This document shows, piece by piece, positions 1 to 10,442 of a stretch of 38,803 nucleotides of DNA. The notes under the pieces are model-generated. The model saw only the letters and a list, made by a program, of their open reading frames with translations, was not told where the DNA came from and made no database searches. The translations under genes and the position numbers were made by a program. Every line of letters begins with the position of its first letter. The stretch's first letter is position 1. Source of the stretch: Terana coerulea (lineage: Eukaryota > Basidiomycota > Agaricomycetes > Polyporales > Phanerochaetaceae); assembly GCA_024811115.1 (NCBI GenBank), contig JAKOGH010000962.1, forward strand, positions 1 to 38,803, read 5' to 3'.

Positions 1-255
1 GTACTTGGTTCTACTCTGGTTTAGCATATTCAGTCTCCATGAAGCGCCTAGTAAAAGCATGTGAATAACGTAAGTGTTCCTTCGAGAATGCGCTGGACAA
101 TTACTGGTCTATGCAGACAATCATGAGATAATGATGGTGATGCAAGCATGGATACACATACCTGTCTATTGGCCAACTGCTGCTTCATGATTCATTGCTG
201 AGAGATATAAAGATTCACACTGGATTATATCTGGATCACAGCACAAACATGAATA

Positions 256-1018
256 AATACCAAAATTGCATTCCAATTGCAGTAGTTCTTACCTCAAATA
301 TCTGAAAAGCAAGTGTAAGCTGCGTGTCCAGCGATTTGACAGCTACATTTTCTGATTTGTTGGGAAACTTTTTATATCCTCTTCTCAAGCCATGTCTTGC
401 ATAAATGCAAGAATCTCATGCATAGTTCTATGGCAGGTCATAATTGGTATTGGTATATAAGCGTAAGGGACAGATGGCGCACTCTGTTAGTTGTTGTAGA
501 TCACTCAAGCTGCCCTTGGATTGCTTCCTTACCCCTGCAAGCTTGTGCGACCATCAGAACAATGTTGTTCGACCTCAGTCCAAGCTTGCATACATTTTCA
601 TTATTCGCTTTAATTTCCTATATAGGTGAAAGTAAGATTCAAGCATATTGTGAGTGAGGGATACTGGACGCACTCGATAATCTCCATGACTTTCACACCT
701 ACGCCTGCGATGTACCTAACATATAGCAGAGTATTAGCAGCCTCCAAGATGTCCTGAGAGCATCAAGGGCTATGCTCAACAAGTTCACCACTGTGCTGCT
801 TCGCAAGCTTGGCGAACAAATGATATTTCGAAGAGATAAGAAGCCAGAGTTTGAGGACACTCTGGCGTGATGCTGGGTGCTGAGAGGAGAGTGGGAGGCG
901 ACAGGTCAGCCATTGTTGGAAGGTAGTCTTGAAGAGAAGTGAGTGGGAATGGCATAGTGGTATATAGTGCAGGAGGTGGGAACTGCGCAGAGTAGTTGGC
1001 GGTGCTGCTAATCATCAC
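256..1018 (-). pseudogene. Decayed remnant of the four-helix-bundle domain (copy 1)
   Basis: Read on the minus strand, this stretch resembles the N-terminal exons of the lectin gene at 10443-12847. The part at 300-430 aligns by eye with 12207-12340 (same order of helix codons and the same splice-donor surroundings near 290). The part at 785-1018 gives a peptide with the matching Pro/Ser-rich start. The reading frame is broken repeatedly, and many CpG sites of the better copy appear here as TpG or CpA. No lectin part follows in this copy. It is a relic and is not expected to make a protein. The exact ends are uncertain. Confidence 0.6.
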
Positions 1019-1935
1019 TAGACGCTGCGACTTTCGTCGAAGTGATCTGGATGGTCACCAATCAGCACAGCTGATGTCACCACTGCATCTTCATAAAGGT
1101 TGAATGAATAGTTGCTGACATTGGAGGCTTCAAGGTGGACTCCGAAGCTTAGAGATTAGGTGATTATAGAGGGCGGACGAAGTAGACCCGAAACACCCAC
1201 GCGAATGAACAACACATCAAAGGTGGGAACACCACAATGGTGTTACAAGTCCAAAATAGAGCATAAGAATTACTGCCACATACTTAGCACTATCTTACAC
1301 CTCCCAAACCTGGGCTGAGTATCTCTGTCCCCATGACAACAGAGAAGGTGCAATTGCACTATTAAGTAACATGAGTACATACAGATAGCGGTTAGTGGAT
1401 CAGATATTATCATTTGATCAACACAGGTACCAGTTCAACACGCTGTGATGTTAGCTCTATAGTACTACTACTTACTTAGTATTGGCAAATGTCTCCAACG
1501 AGCTACTCTAGTAATCATCTACTACACTACTCTAAGAGAGAGAGAAAACCAACTTACATGGGCTTCCGCACTGAAGGTGATACTCAGTCTTTCAGTTACA
1601 TTGCACTTAGCGATTTGGATATGGTCCAGCAATTGTACTGAATTCTTGGAATAATTGGCAAGCTAGTTTGTGTCACAAATTTCCCTCAGTGCTAGTTTAC
1701 AGCGCTTAGAGTGTAACATCAAGTCATGGGACATGTCACCAAGTTGTCACACAGTGTTATAAGATGCTAGATCAGTTTACCATGTGCTTGTCGCATGGAC
1801 AACAGGGATATGCTTTATACGGACGTAGATCCAGGACTCTAGTCTGGAACTGTTCTGGACTATGACCTCAGTATGATGTCAGTATGACATCATGGACTGG
1901 TAGTGTACAGTAGCTCGATTAGGACATCTAGATAG
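1019..1935. other. A+T-rich interval with no recognisable gene
   Basis: No reading frame here shows a domain, a plausible exon-intron structure or similarity to the neighbouring families. It contains a short GA-rich run near 1532-1545 and otherwise looks like decayed sequence. Confidence 0.5.
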
Positions 1936-2207
1936 TGTTGATGTTAGCATAATAGCTAGGTCAGATTTGATAAGGGAGTTAAAGCGGTGGTATGCTCTGA
2001 GCCTTAGTCAGACATCACCTGACTGTATCAGTCAGCATATGGTATTGGAGGTCTTAGATAGTGTCTGGGGTCCCTCTACACATGTATATAAGGAGGCTGG
2101 TCTGTGGGCTAAACACCCAGACTCAATAACATCGTTGATTTATATCCACTCTACTAGCTCTACTCAAGTTCCTCTGCTTTCCCCACTTCTTTCAAGTCAT
2201 CCCAGCA
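1936..2207 (+). mobile_element. Possible solo LTR or LTR fragment (copia-like)
   Basis: The stretch begins TGTTGATGTTAG and ends CCCAGCA, so it has TG...CA ends. It contains a TATATAAGG box at about 2085-2093, roughly 115 bases before the right end. The proven copia LTR at 36674-36894 has the same plan: a TGTTGA start, TATATAAGG and a CA end. No matching 5-bp target duplication was found (left flank GATAG, right flank GGTGA), and another TGTT start at 1755 is possible. The assignment therefore rests only on architecture. Confidence 0.3.
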
Positions 2208-2262
2208 GGTGAGTACTATAGTTTTGCGATAGTTTGCCATCCAATATTCGCTCATCTTTACC

Positions 2263-4361
2263 TTAAAAAAGCCCAGCAAGGCAAAGTCTGCTGATTTCTA
2301 GTTCATTGACCTTTTCAAGATAGACCTCATTACCCAGCAGCCAAGTAAGCTGCAAGATGCTGGCACTGTCAACAATTTGATGCGAGTCCATGATTGGTGA
2401 CTGGTGTATCAGGAGAACAGAAAGGATTGTGAGCAATATGGACATGAACAGTTCGACAATCAACTAAGAACAATCATATGGTTAGCACCATGGCTTATCA
2501 ATCTGAGGTCTGAGCGCACTGGCAGCAAGCTTAACTGCAGTGGGATGACCCTGTAAGCTAAACAAACTAAATACAAAGCTCGTTATGTATATTTAAGCGC
2601 TCCTTGACTACGTATGATGTAATTGCTGTAGGACTAATTACACTTGTTGAATTCCTGGAGGTTCTATATACCCAAGACATAGTACCTATGGAGTTGATGT
2701 TAGTATACTCTACCACTATGCCTGCACACTTATCATACCATGCAACTGAAGCCAATGCTTTTCCGATGCTAAAATTAAGATCAGCAAGGTTGACATGAGT
2801 CAAATTTGAATTGTCTACAAAATCAAAAAAGATCTTGTGTTAGGAATTTGTGTAAATAGAATGAACTTAGCAATTTACAAAATAGGTTGTAAAGTCAGCA
2901 CACCTTGTCAACTCCGACATTTCAGACAAGAACAGAAAGTCATTGCTCTCTGGAGAGTTTAGCGTAATATTTTGGGCTTTAATTACGATCAAAGATCTGA
3001 TGAGTAGCCACGCAAGGGTAAAGCCATAAAAGAGAGCCCTTACTCACCAAAATCACTAAAGGGTCCGTGTGAGGAAGAACATCAGGCTTCCAATTCTTCC
3101 ACTGTGTGTATAGATGGTTGTGACAAATCTGACACCGGCTCCCGAATCTGCGCTAATACTTCAATAGAGTCATTACAGGGGTTGATGTTATGCAAGAAGC
3201 TGCATTGAGTTGACCATGAAGCTTCTGAATATTCATGTCAGAAAAATATTTTGCAAAGCAATTTGTTAGCCTACCATTTACAGTATTACTCGGACCCAGC
3301 AGATAATGTGGGGTGTATTGCAAGAGAAGTTCCAACAAATCTAGAGGAGTTGAGTATAGGAACCCAGAAAGAAACAATAAATGGATATAGGCAAATTGTT
3401 TCAATTGCACACACCAGAGAAGCTGCATTGCCAAAGCTCAAAGGAGTGTAAGCTATATATCAGTGTTGGTGAATATATTTTGCGGATATGGAAGATATGC
3501 AACTCAATGGCAGACTGCTGAAGGTACCTGCGCTATTATAGATGAATATAAAAAGCTTCGAGTGCAGATCCCAAGCCAAAAATGAAGACCCAACTTGTGT
3601 TGCATTAGAAAGTGCTGCACAGTTTACCTCAAATGCGGTGGCACAAACTGTGACACTCTATGGCCGGAAGGAACAGAAGGGATGTCATAAACAATATTGT
3701 TCTTCAGTCCGACGGTTGAGAATTCTTCAATGAACCAGAGCACATTATAGCTATAGACCATATCAGCATATTGTATTCTGCATACTCATACCAGTATGCG
3801 CACTTATTCGAGTAGTGTAATCTTATTTATCATCTGTGCCTTTGCATATTGTGCTTTGTACAATTCTTGCAATGTTGCGTTAAAAGCTTCCACATGGAGT
3901 AAGCTGGGAAATGTGGTGTGTGGGATATAAACCCTGGAAAGATACATCCCAATGTGCAGGATACTGACAGCCGTGGTTGTAGCCTCTATCTGCTGTAAAA
4001 TTCGCGAAGAAGCAAGAGCTAAGGCCCAACTGTGCCAAAGATTTGTTGTGAATGGCCATGAGTGTTTGTCAGGTATACAGATTGTGTTGCAAGGCGAGCT
4101 GCTGGGTACTCAGTACACAAAATGCGACATACAGCAATTGAGAGGTCTAATGAGCATAGACAAAATGCACGATGAAGTATACTGTGACATTACTGTCACA
4201 AAAGCTTGTGTAAGGACTGTTACAATTGTTGAAAATCTTAGGGTTGCTGAAGTGTTAAAGTCAAATACAAATGCCTGCTTGTAGTGATGCGAATATATGA
4301 CAAAAATATAACATGTATAAGAATTAAACCTATGTGTAGGCCCATGCATGTGTAAACACAA
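2263..4361 (-). pseudogene. Decayed copy of the multi-pass membrane-protein gene
   Basis: Minus-strand exons match those of the gene at 7294-9980 in the same order. The first-exon motif around YSHHY...FDFNTSATLRF lies at 4240-4330. A middle exon with ADLNFSIGKALASVAWY lies at 2730-2800. The last exon with LQLTWLLGNE and a hydrophobic segment lies at 2263-2463. Frames are interrupted by stops and shifts between and within exons, and cytosines in CpG context are largely replaced. This is a duplicated, mutated relic. The spacing of about 5.0-5.5 kb to the better copy shows both belong to a larger segmental duplication. Confidence 0.75.
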
Positions 4362-5039
4362 CGATTGCGAGAAGATTGAGAGGTGGCCCCATCATGGTCT
4401 TTGTATAGGTGTCAAGTTGCACAACGCGGGAAAGTAATAAGCTTGTAGAAATATCCTCTTTCTTGTTTGGCGACTAAGAAAATCAGAGGGAGACCATTTT
4501 CATGTTTTGTGCTATGGTGTACAGGCGGTGCTGTAAGAAAATGGAAACGTAACCTTTATGTAGTCTGACAGTGCAAGAACAAAGCTGTGCTCTGTTTACG
4601 CATCGAGTGTTAGTTGTATTGTTACCAACTTATCATTTGTTGAGAAATGGAAGGTGATTCTTTAGATTGGTTCCACTCGTTCACCACCACCGAGTGATAA
4701 TGAGACTTTACAGTTTGTCAATTCCTGCAAAACTAAGCCAAAAGTCAAGCCTTATCTACAAGTGTGTCCACTACTGTGACCATTCACATCAGTTGGAGCT
4801 TTCCGTCTTCACCAAAGTAGCGTGTTTAAGCACTTCACCTGCCTCAGGAATCTGATAGCTGAATCCAGGACTTACCTAAACAAAACATGGAATCCTATCT
4901 GACGTCAGTGTTGTGAGTCCCCACCCAATGAAGTAGAGAGATGAGGTCTCAATAGTGATGTTTGGATCACAATATGACTGATCTGAGAGATGAGTGGATG
5001 CAGAAGACATGTAATAAGAGCAAAGGTTATTGAGTTATG

Positions 5040-5425
5040 CAGCACAATGCCTATTTAAATGTACAAAGGTCAAAGTTCCCTTTCACCTAGAACTTCAGCA
5101 GCTTAAGTGCTGTTTTATCTTCACGCACTGCTATCTCCACCATTCCGCCTGCCTTCTACCCACTCACCAACTGTAAAACTACCACAAATGACGTACACCC
5201 AAAGAGGAGCATATTCCGTACCAGCTTGTGTTCACACCGCATTCGCTGGAAAAGCAGCTGTTGCATGGTCTCTGAGGCTGTCCCTGTCCACAGTGTGAGC
5301 TTCTAGGAGTCACTGTGGAGGTCCCAAGACATTGGCCAGGAGCTTTCAACTTCAGGCAGGAGCTGAGACACTGTTGAGTTGCATAGTACTGAGCATACTG
5401 TACTGGACGTGGCATCAATGAGCCT
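5040..5425 (-). pseudogene. Remnant of the lectin gene 3' part
   Basis: On the minus strand this aligns with about 10594-10960, the C-terminal domain of the lectin gene, base by base over long stretches (for example around the motif encoding REHKLVRDVLLSG in the better copy). Where the better copy has CCGG, TCGT or CCGTC, this copy has CTAG, TTAT or CTGTC, the expected outcome of cytosine deamination at CpG. The beta-trefoil coding part that should follow upstream is missing. Sequence resembling the four-helix exons starts again almost at once, so an internal deletion of about 1.2 kb removed both lectin domains. Confidence 0.7.
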
Positions 5426-5459
5426 CCAGTGGTACGCTAGGTCATTGAAAACTGGTAGT

Positions 5460-5960
5460 GGTGCCATGTTGATATGTGAGCCGCGTGTTCAATGATTTGA
5501 CAGTGTCCGTGTCTTCTGATTTGTTGAGGAGCTACTTGTATTCTTGCCTCAAGACCACATCTCACATAGACATGAGGATTTTGTGCATGATTTTGATGTT
5601 AAGTGACAATGAGCATTGGTGAAAGGCTACAAGAGGCAAGTCACGCACTTTGCCAACTGCTGCAGATCACTCTTAAGCCAGCCCTGCATTGCTCTCTCAG
5701 CCTCTTTGCAAGCTTCAGCAACTGCAAAATAATGTTGTTCGACATCAGTCTGAGCTTGCACATGTCTTTGTTATTCACTTTGATTTCCTATGTAGAGGTG
5801 AGAGTAAGAATTAAGCATTTTGTGAGGGCTACTGGATGCATCATAACAATCTCCATGACTTTCAAACTAACACCACTAATATGCTTGACACACAAAAGAG
5901 TATCGGCGGCCTTCAGAACATCTTTGAGAGCATCTAGCAAGTTTGAGCAACCATGCTAGC
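5460..5960 (-). pseudogene. Decayed four-helix-bundle exons (copy 2)
   Basis: This minus-strand stretch resembles 12207-12700 of the lectin gene and also the remnant at 256-1018, giving three related copies in the window. Helix-coding segments, including one with lengths and order like the second exon of the better copy, are recognisable but out of frame and shortened. Together with 5040-5425 it forms a truncated lectin pseudogene lying upstream of the membrane-protein pseudogene, in the same order as the better pair. Confidence 0.65.
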
Positions 5961-6074
5961 CCATGCAGAGCAGAGCAGAGACAAGTTCTGGAAGTGCCCA
6001 AAGGATGCCGAGCCCGTATTAACTGCATCAGTGGCATTACAACAGCAAAATCCAGAAAATAGAACGTGGAAATG

Positions 6075-6556
6075 TTACAACTGTTTCAGATTATAATGAG
6101 AAGTGCTGTTTTTCTTGCACATAAGGACCTTTCCAAAATGGTAACTTTCGACTCTTTGCCACAGCCTGCTGCACGCACCATCCCTTCAATATTGCCCTCG
6201 GAATATGGAGATACTACAAATATGACTTCTATGAGCATATGTTATATATTTTATTTCATTTTCCCTGCACATGAGTTTCATGCTCACTGCAAATCTAGTC
6301 AATTGCACATTTTGCCCTACTTGTACACAACTCAAGTTCTGGATGTGTCAGATTGATGCTTTTGCCAGTTCTAGTTATACAAAAATGACATGTAGATATG
6401 CTTGAGAACCTTCCCTGCATTTTGGCACTCACTACAAGCACTGTTCCTGAGATGCACACAGCTCAGTTGGAAGGCAAGAGTTAAAAGATTGCTTTTTATA
6501 AAGGTTCTCGCATGCGAGAAAAAGGCACTTCTCATTATAACTCGAAACAGCTGTAA
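6075..6556. mobile_element. Inverted-repeat (foldback/MITE-like) element
   Basis: The first ~85 bases (from TTACAACTGTTTC at 6075) and the reverse complement of the last ~85 bases (ending at 6556) are imperfect copies of each other. Both carry TTATAATGAGAAGTGC about 20 bases in. The loop is about 310 bases. Arm length and spacing suit a foldback or MITE-type element. I could not find a convincing target-site duplication, so the ends and superfamily are open. It sits between the decayed and better copies of the duplicated block. Confidence 0.5.
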
Positions 6557-7293
6557 GTTCTGCAAATGGTGTGACCTCTGACTTGAGCATAGTCAACAGG
6601 CCGCCTAGCTGCTCTACACTTTGTAGCTATGGACTACATACAAATTTGTGTTTTTGCTCAGATACTTACTTATATTGTTTACTCTTCGCAAAAGTTGAAT
6701 GTTGAGCACAATACTTAAATCACAGTGAGGGAAATAGCATGAGTAGGATATTTTATTACATTACTCTAGCTACCGTCTACTAGGTACAACTTAAATGAAT
6801 ATATCCAATATGAGGGTCGAGTTGACTTATACTGTACATTATTGACCTGACAGAGGCCGGTTGTAACTGTGACAATTTTGCACCGATCTGGATGAGCAGC
6901 GGCAGAGTCGAGGGCCTGTGACATGCTTCTAGAAACTGGTGGTGAGCGGGCTATCTAGAGCCAAATTTGGTGTTTAATCACCATTATTTGACTATTGTTG
7001 TGCAGCATCTACCAGCGAATACACTATTCAAGGGCATCAAGTGGGAAAGAAGGCTCATTCGCGCCGCAGGCCTGAAAGTTTGGGGTAAGGACTTACCTGT
7101 CACAAACCAGCAGACCCCTCTGTGACCGGTGACAAAAACCTAGATAGCAGATAGGTAGGACCCCTGTGACATGTGACACCCTGTCAGGTTATTAATTTAC
7201 AGTAGATGCGTGATTGAATTTATTCCAGGGCTTCCTTTGACTCATTAAACAAATGTTTGCCAACTTGGTTCACCGGCGTGGCGCGAAGTTCGC
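6557..7293. other. Intergenic, no gene seen
   Basis: No supported coding region. Several short CTGTGAC/GTGACA motifs cluster at 7098-7190 without clear periodicity. This interval is the 3' flank of the membrane-protein gene that ends at 7294. Confidence 0.5.
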
Positions 7294-9980
7294 TCATCTC
7301 CATTTCAAAAGCCCAGCATGATGGAGTGTCCATAGCTCTGGCTTCTCAACCTTCACAATATGGTATTCATTGCCAAGCAGCCAGGTTATCTGCAAGACGC
7401 CCACGCTGTTGATATGAAGACGGGATTGTGTAGCGGATAGAGGCTGAAGGATTAGAACAAGGGACAAGATCATGAGCAAGACAGATGAGACCAGTCCCAT
7501 AATAAGCTGAAGGTTGACAGAGTCTCGACAGTATGAATGTGCCAACCAGAGCTCACCAGTGGTAGGCTTAGCTAGAGTAGGAGTACAAATGAGCCCAATG
7601 AATCAATATAGTATGCGAACTGTCACTTACATTCAGATGCTTCGACAACGTTTGCTGTAATTACCACATAAGTGTGATTATTGACAAACACTGGTGCTTT
7701 CCCCAATGTCCCATAGACCTGAGCCATACCTAGATGCTAGTGAGAACATATTCTTATTCTTGGTAATCTGCACACCTACTTCTATACCATGCAACTGATG
7801 CCAAAGCCTTTCCAATACTTATATTCAGGTCGGCGAGATGGATACGTGTTGAATTAGTAGCATTCTGTGGTAAAATATCCGACATTACAAATCTGGATAA
7901 GAGGTCATGGGTTAGCATTGAGCAACAGTGAGTTTAAGTATGAGGTCGCCATGCCTTGTCAGGGCAGACATCTCTGAGGAAGACAAGAAGTCATTGCTCT
8001 GAGGAGAGTTTAGGGTGATGTTTTGAGCCTTGTGTATGGAGCTGGTAGGCATAAGTAAGTCACCCAGTTGGGTATCATCGTGAGGCACTCACCACAATCG
8101 CCAGAAGGTCTGTGAGAGGCTGGACGCTTGTTGTCCAATTTTTCCACACGGAGGTCACGGCCGCCAGTAGGCGAGGCAACTCTGATGCTGGTTCTCAGTC
8201 TCCGCCCGAAATGCTTATGATAAAGTTGTAGACGTCGATATCACATGCGAGCAGTTGTAACGAATGAATGACAACGGGGTCTAAATGTTGACATTAGCAC
8301 TTATCTCAGATGTTAAGCAAACAGCCCACCATTTAGAGGTTCGGACCCAGTGGTTAATACAGGGCTGATCTGCAGGGTGTTCCCAGCAACCCCATTGTAG
8401 TCGATGATTGGGATCCAGAACGAAACGATGAATGGAGCTGGACAGGCTGCAAGGCCCTGTGCTGCAGAGGTGCACGCTGGTGCAAATGCATTGCCGGTGC
8501 TGAGAGCGGCGTACACTGCTTGCTTACATTAGTAACATGACTAAGTAGTTGGAGAGGCGCACACGACTCAAAGGTAGGCTGCCAGAAGTGCCTTTCAAAT
8601 CATAGTTGAACTCGAATTTCTGCGAGCCTACAATGTCCATGGGGGAAGAGCCGGTCTGCTCGGCATCGGGAAGCGCTGCGCAATTCACTTCAAAAGTGAC
8701 CGCGCTGACCTCGACCTGTCCCACAGCAGAGGGCACGGAAGGAATAATGTCGTACACTGTGTTGTTCGTTAAGCCAATGGTCGGAAATTCTCCAACAAAA
8801 TGCAGGACGTCATAGCTGCACATTCACATATCAGTGTACTGCGGTCTGCATCTTTACCAGCTTCCAAGCACTTACTCAGGCAATGATACACTGTTAACCA
8901 GCGCCTGCACATGTTGTGATTTTATTTTTTGGTCTCCTTTGTTTCACGTCCGTCAGGGATATCCCTATGGTGGACGATATGTTGTGATTCATATAGTGAT
9001 TGGCAAGGGTAAACCCTCCATGCTTAGAGGCTAACCCTTACCCTTACCCTCCAAAACCCTTACCCTCATGAAGGGTAAGGGTTGAGGGCTACCCTTCAAA
9101 CCCTTGCCAAAATAGGCAGAAAATGGTGCTTTGAGTGCTTTTTCATTCACTTATAATGTTAGCTTTCTATTTGAGTAGCTTGCATTGATATAGAAAGCAC
9201 TCACAACACTTGCAGCCCTATCCAGCAACATGACTGGCATTCAAATGCAGACCCCTGCCAGATGAGGGTTAACTTTCTTCAACCCTTACCCTTACCCTCC
9301 ATACCCTTACCCTTAACCCTTGGAGGGTTTGCAAACCCTTGCCTATCACTAGATTCATACAGCATCGGTATTGTGTAGTTGAAGGCAACCGCATGGAATA
9401 GGCTGGGAAAGGTGATGTGTCACGTACACCCCGGAGAGATACATGCCGATCAGCAGGACGCCGAATGCGGCAGTTGTAAGCTGTATCTGCTGTATAATCG
9501 CGGAGATGGACGAGCCGAGGCCCAGCCACGCAGAAGCCTTGTCATGAATCGCCGTGAGTGTCTGTCGAGTGCGAAGATCACGCTGCAGGGCGAGTTGCTG
9601 GGTGCACAACACACAGACTGCAACGTAGAGCTACGAAATCTTCGGTGAGCGTGCGTGGGGCGCAAAACTGAGATTGACCATACCGTCCCAAAGGCTTGCG
9701 TAATAACTATCACGATTGTCGGAAATCTCAAGTTTGCGGAGGTGTCGAAGTTGACCACCAACGCTTGCCCATAATGATGCGAGTATACAATAAACAAGGC
9801 CACATGAATGAGGATCAAGCCTACATGCAGGACTGCACGTGTAAACACGGCGGTTCCGTGAAGACTCGACGCTTCCATCTTCGTCTGGCGCCGACGATAG
9901 GTGGGGGAAGAGGGGAGTAGTGGACTTGTGGTGTGGTCCGCTTCCTCCTTCAAGTTCCCAGCAGGTTGAAAGCTAGCCAT
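7294..9980 (-). CDS. Multi-pass membrane protein of unknown function (agaricomycete family)
   Basis: Unnamed family; I recognise only that similar hypothetical transmembrane proteins are common in Agaricomycetes. Exons read on the minus strand: 9980-9684, 9630-9361, a 29-nt microexon 8904-8876, 8815-8565, 8515-8330 and 8280-8093, then less certain exons down to the last one ending at 7294. Exon 1 has a Pro/Thr-rich cytosolic start, a membrane helix (HVGLILIHVALFIV) and the conserved YSHHYGQALVVNFDTSANLRF. Two more helices follow in exons 1-2, then a long extracellular-looking middle. A last helix (LIMGLVSSVLLMILSLVLIL) precedes the WLLGNE tail. An in-frame TGA at 8197-8195 interrupts the sixth exon, so a mutation, base error or missed intron is present. 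A hAT-type MITE enlarges the second intron to 456 nt. A second, ruined copy lies at 2263-4361. The start ATG at 9980 has a TATA-like box about 70 bp upstream. Confidence 0.7.
8994..9351. mobile_element. hAT-type MITE in an intron
   Basis: A 358-bp non-coding element has terminal inverted repeats TAGTGATTGGCAAGGGT (left, 8994-9010) and TAGTGATAGGCAAGGGT (right, reverse complement ending at 9351), one mismatch in 17, followed in both arms by AAACCCTCC. It is flanked by a perfect 8-bp duplication GATTCATA (8986-8993 and 9352-9359). An 8-bp duplication and a TAGNG-type start are diagnostic of the hAT superfamily. Subterminal arrays of ACCCTT/AAGGGT lie at about 9030-9110 and 9280-9345, like the transposase-binding motifs of hAT elements. 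It has no coding capacity and would need a transposase supplied elsewhere. It lies within the second intron of the membrane-protein gene. Without it that intron would be 90 nt. Confidence 0.88.
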
Positions 9981-10050
9981 CGTTGTGTTCTGTGCTGAAG
10001 TGTACTTTCGTCAGGAGGATCTAAAACTCAAAAATGCGAAAGTGAGGGTG

Positions 10051-10056
10051 TATATA
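10051..10056 (-). promoter_or_regulatory. TATA-like box for the membrane-protein gene
   Basis: TATATA lies about 71 bp upstream of the ATG at 9980 on the minus strand, a usual distance for a fungal core promoter. The rest of 9981-10442 holds no gene. It is the 5' flank of this gene and the 3' flank of the lectin gene, which is transcribed in the same direction. Confidence 0.4.
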
Positions 10057-10442
10057 TGACTGGCAGAAGGCCGCTGATTGAGGGGGAAAGAGGCTCTGTT
10101 TTACCCACGCACGGCCGTAGTACGTGAACTATTGACGTACACCACGTGTTGGTCGTGTAGCTATCAATCTATCGTAGTCGAGGATATGAACGACTGATAT
10201 CCGGATCTGCCATACGGTGCCCTGCCAACCATAAGATCATCAGCAAGTATTAAAGTTAAGCGGATCCTGCAAGACCAACAATATAAGGGCAGCACTTCAC
10301 TTGCCACCTCGTTGATATGGCCATTTGCATTGCCCGCGCTCTAACATCGAGAGTTTGCCTAGCAGAACGTCGTGATGCAGCACTCAGAATCCGAAGAGCA
10401 GAATCTAAACTGATCCGGTCAACAGAACCTTATCAAGAATGT

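Noticed and set aside
9030..9345. Interstitial telomere-like array of ACCCTTACCCTT
   Set aside because: The unit reads CCCTTA, not the CCCTAA expected of fungal telomeres, it occurs in both orientations, and the whole array lies inside the ends of the hAT MITE, which explains it as subterminal repeats.
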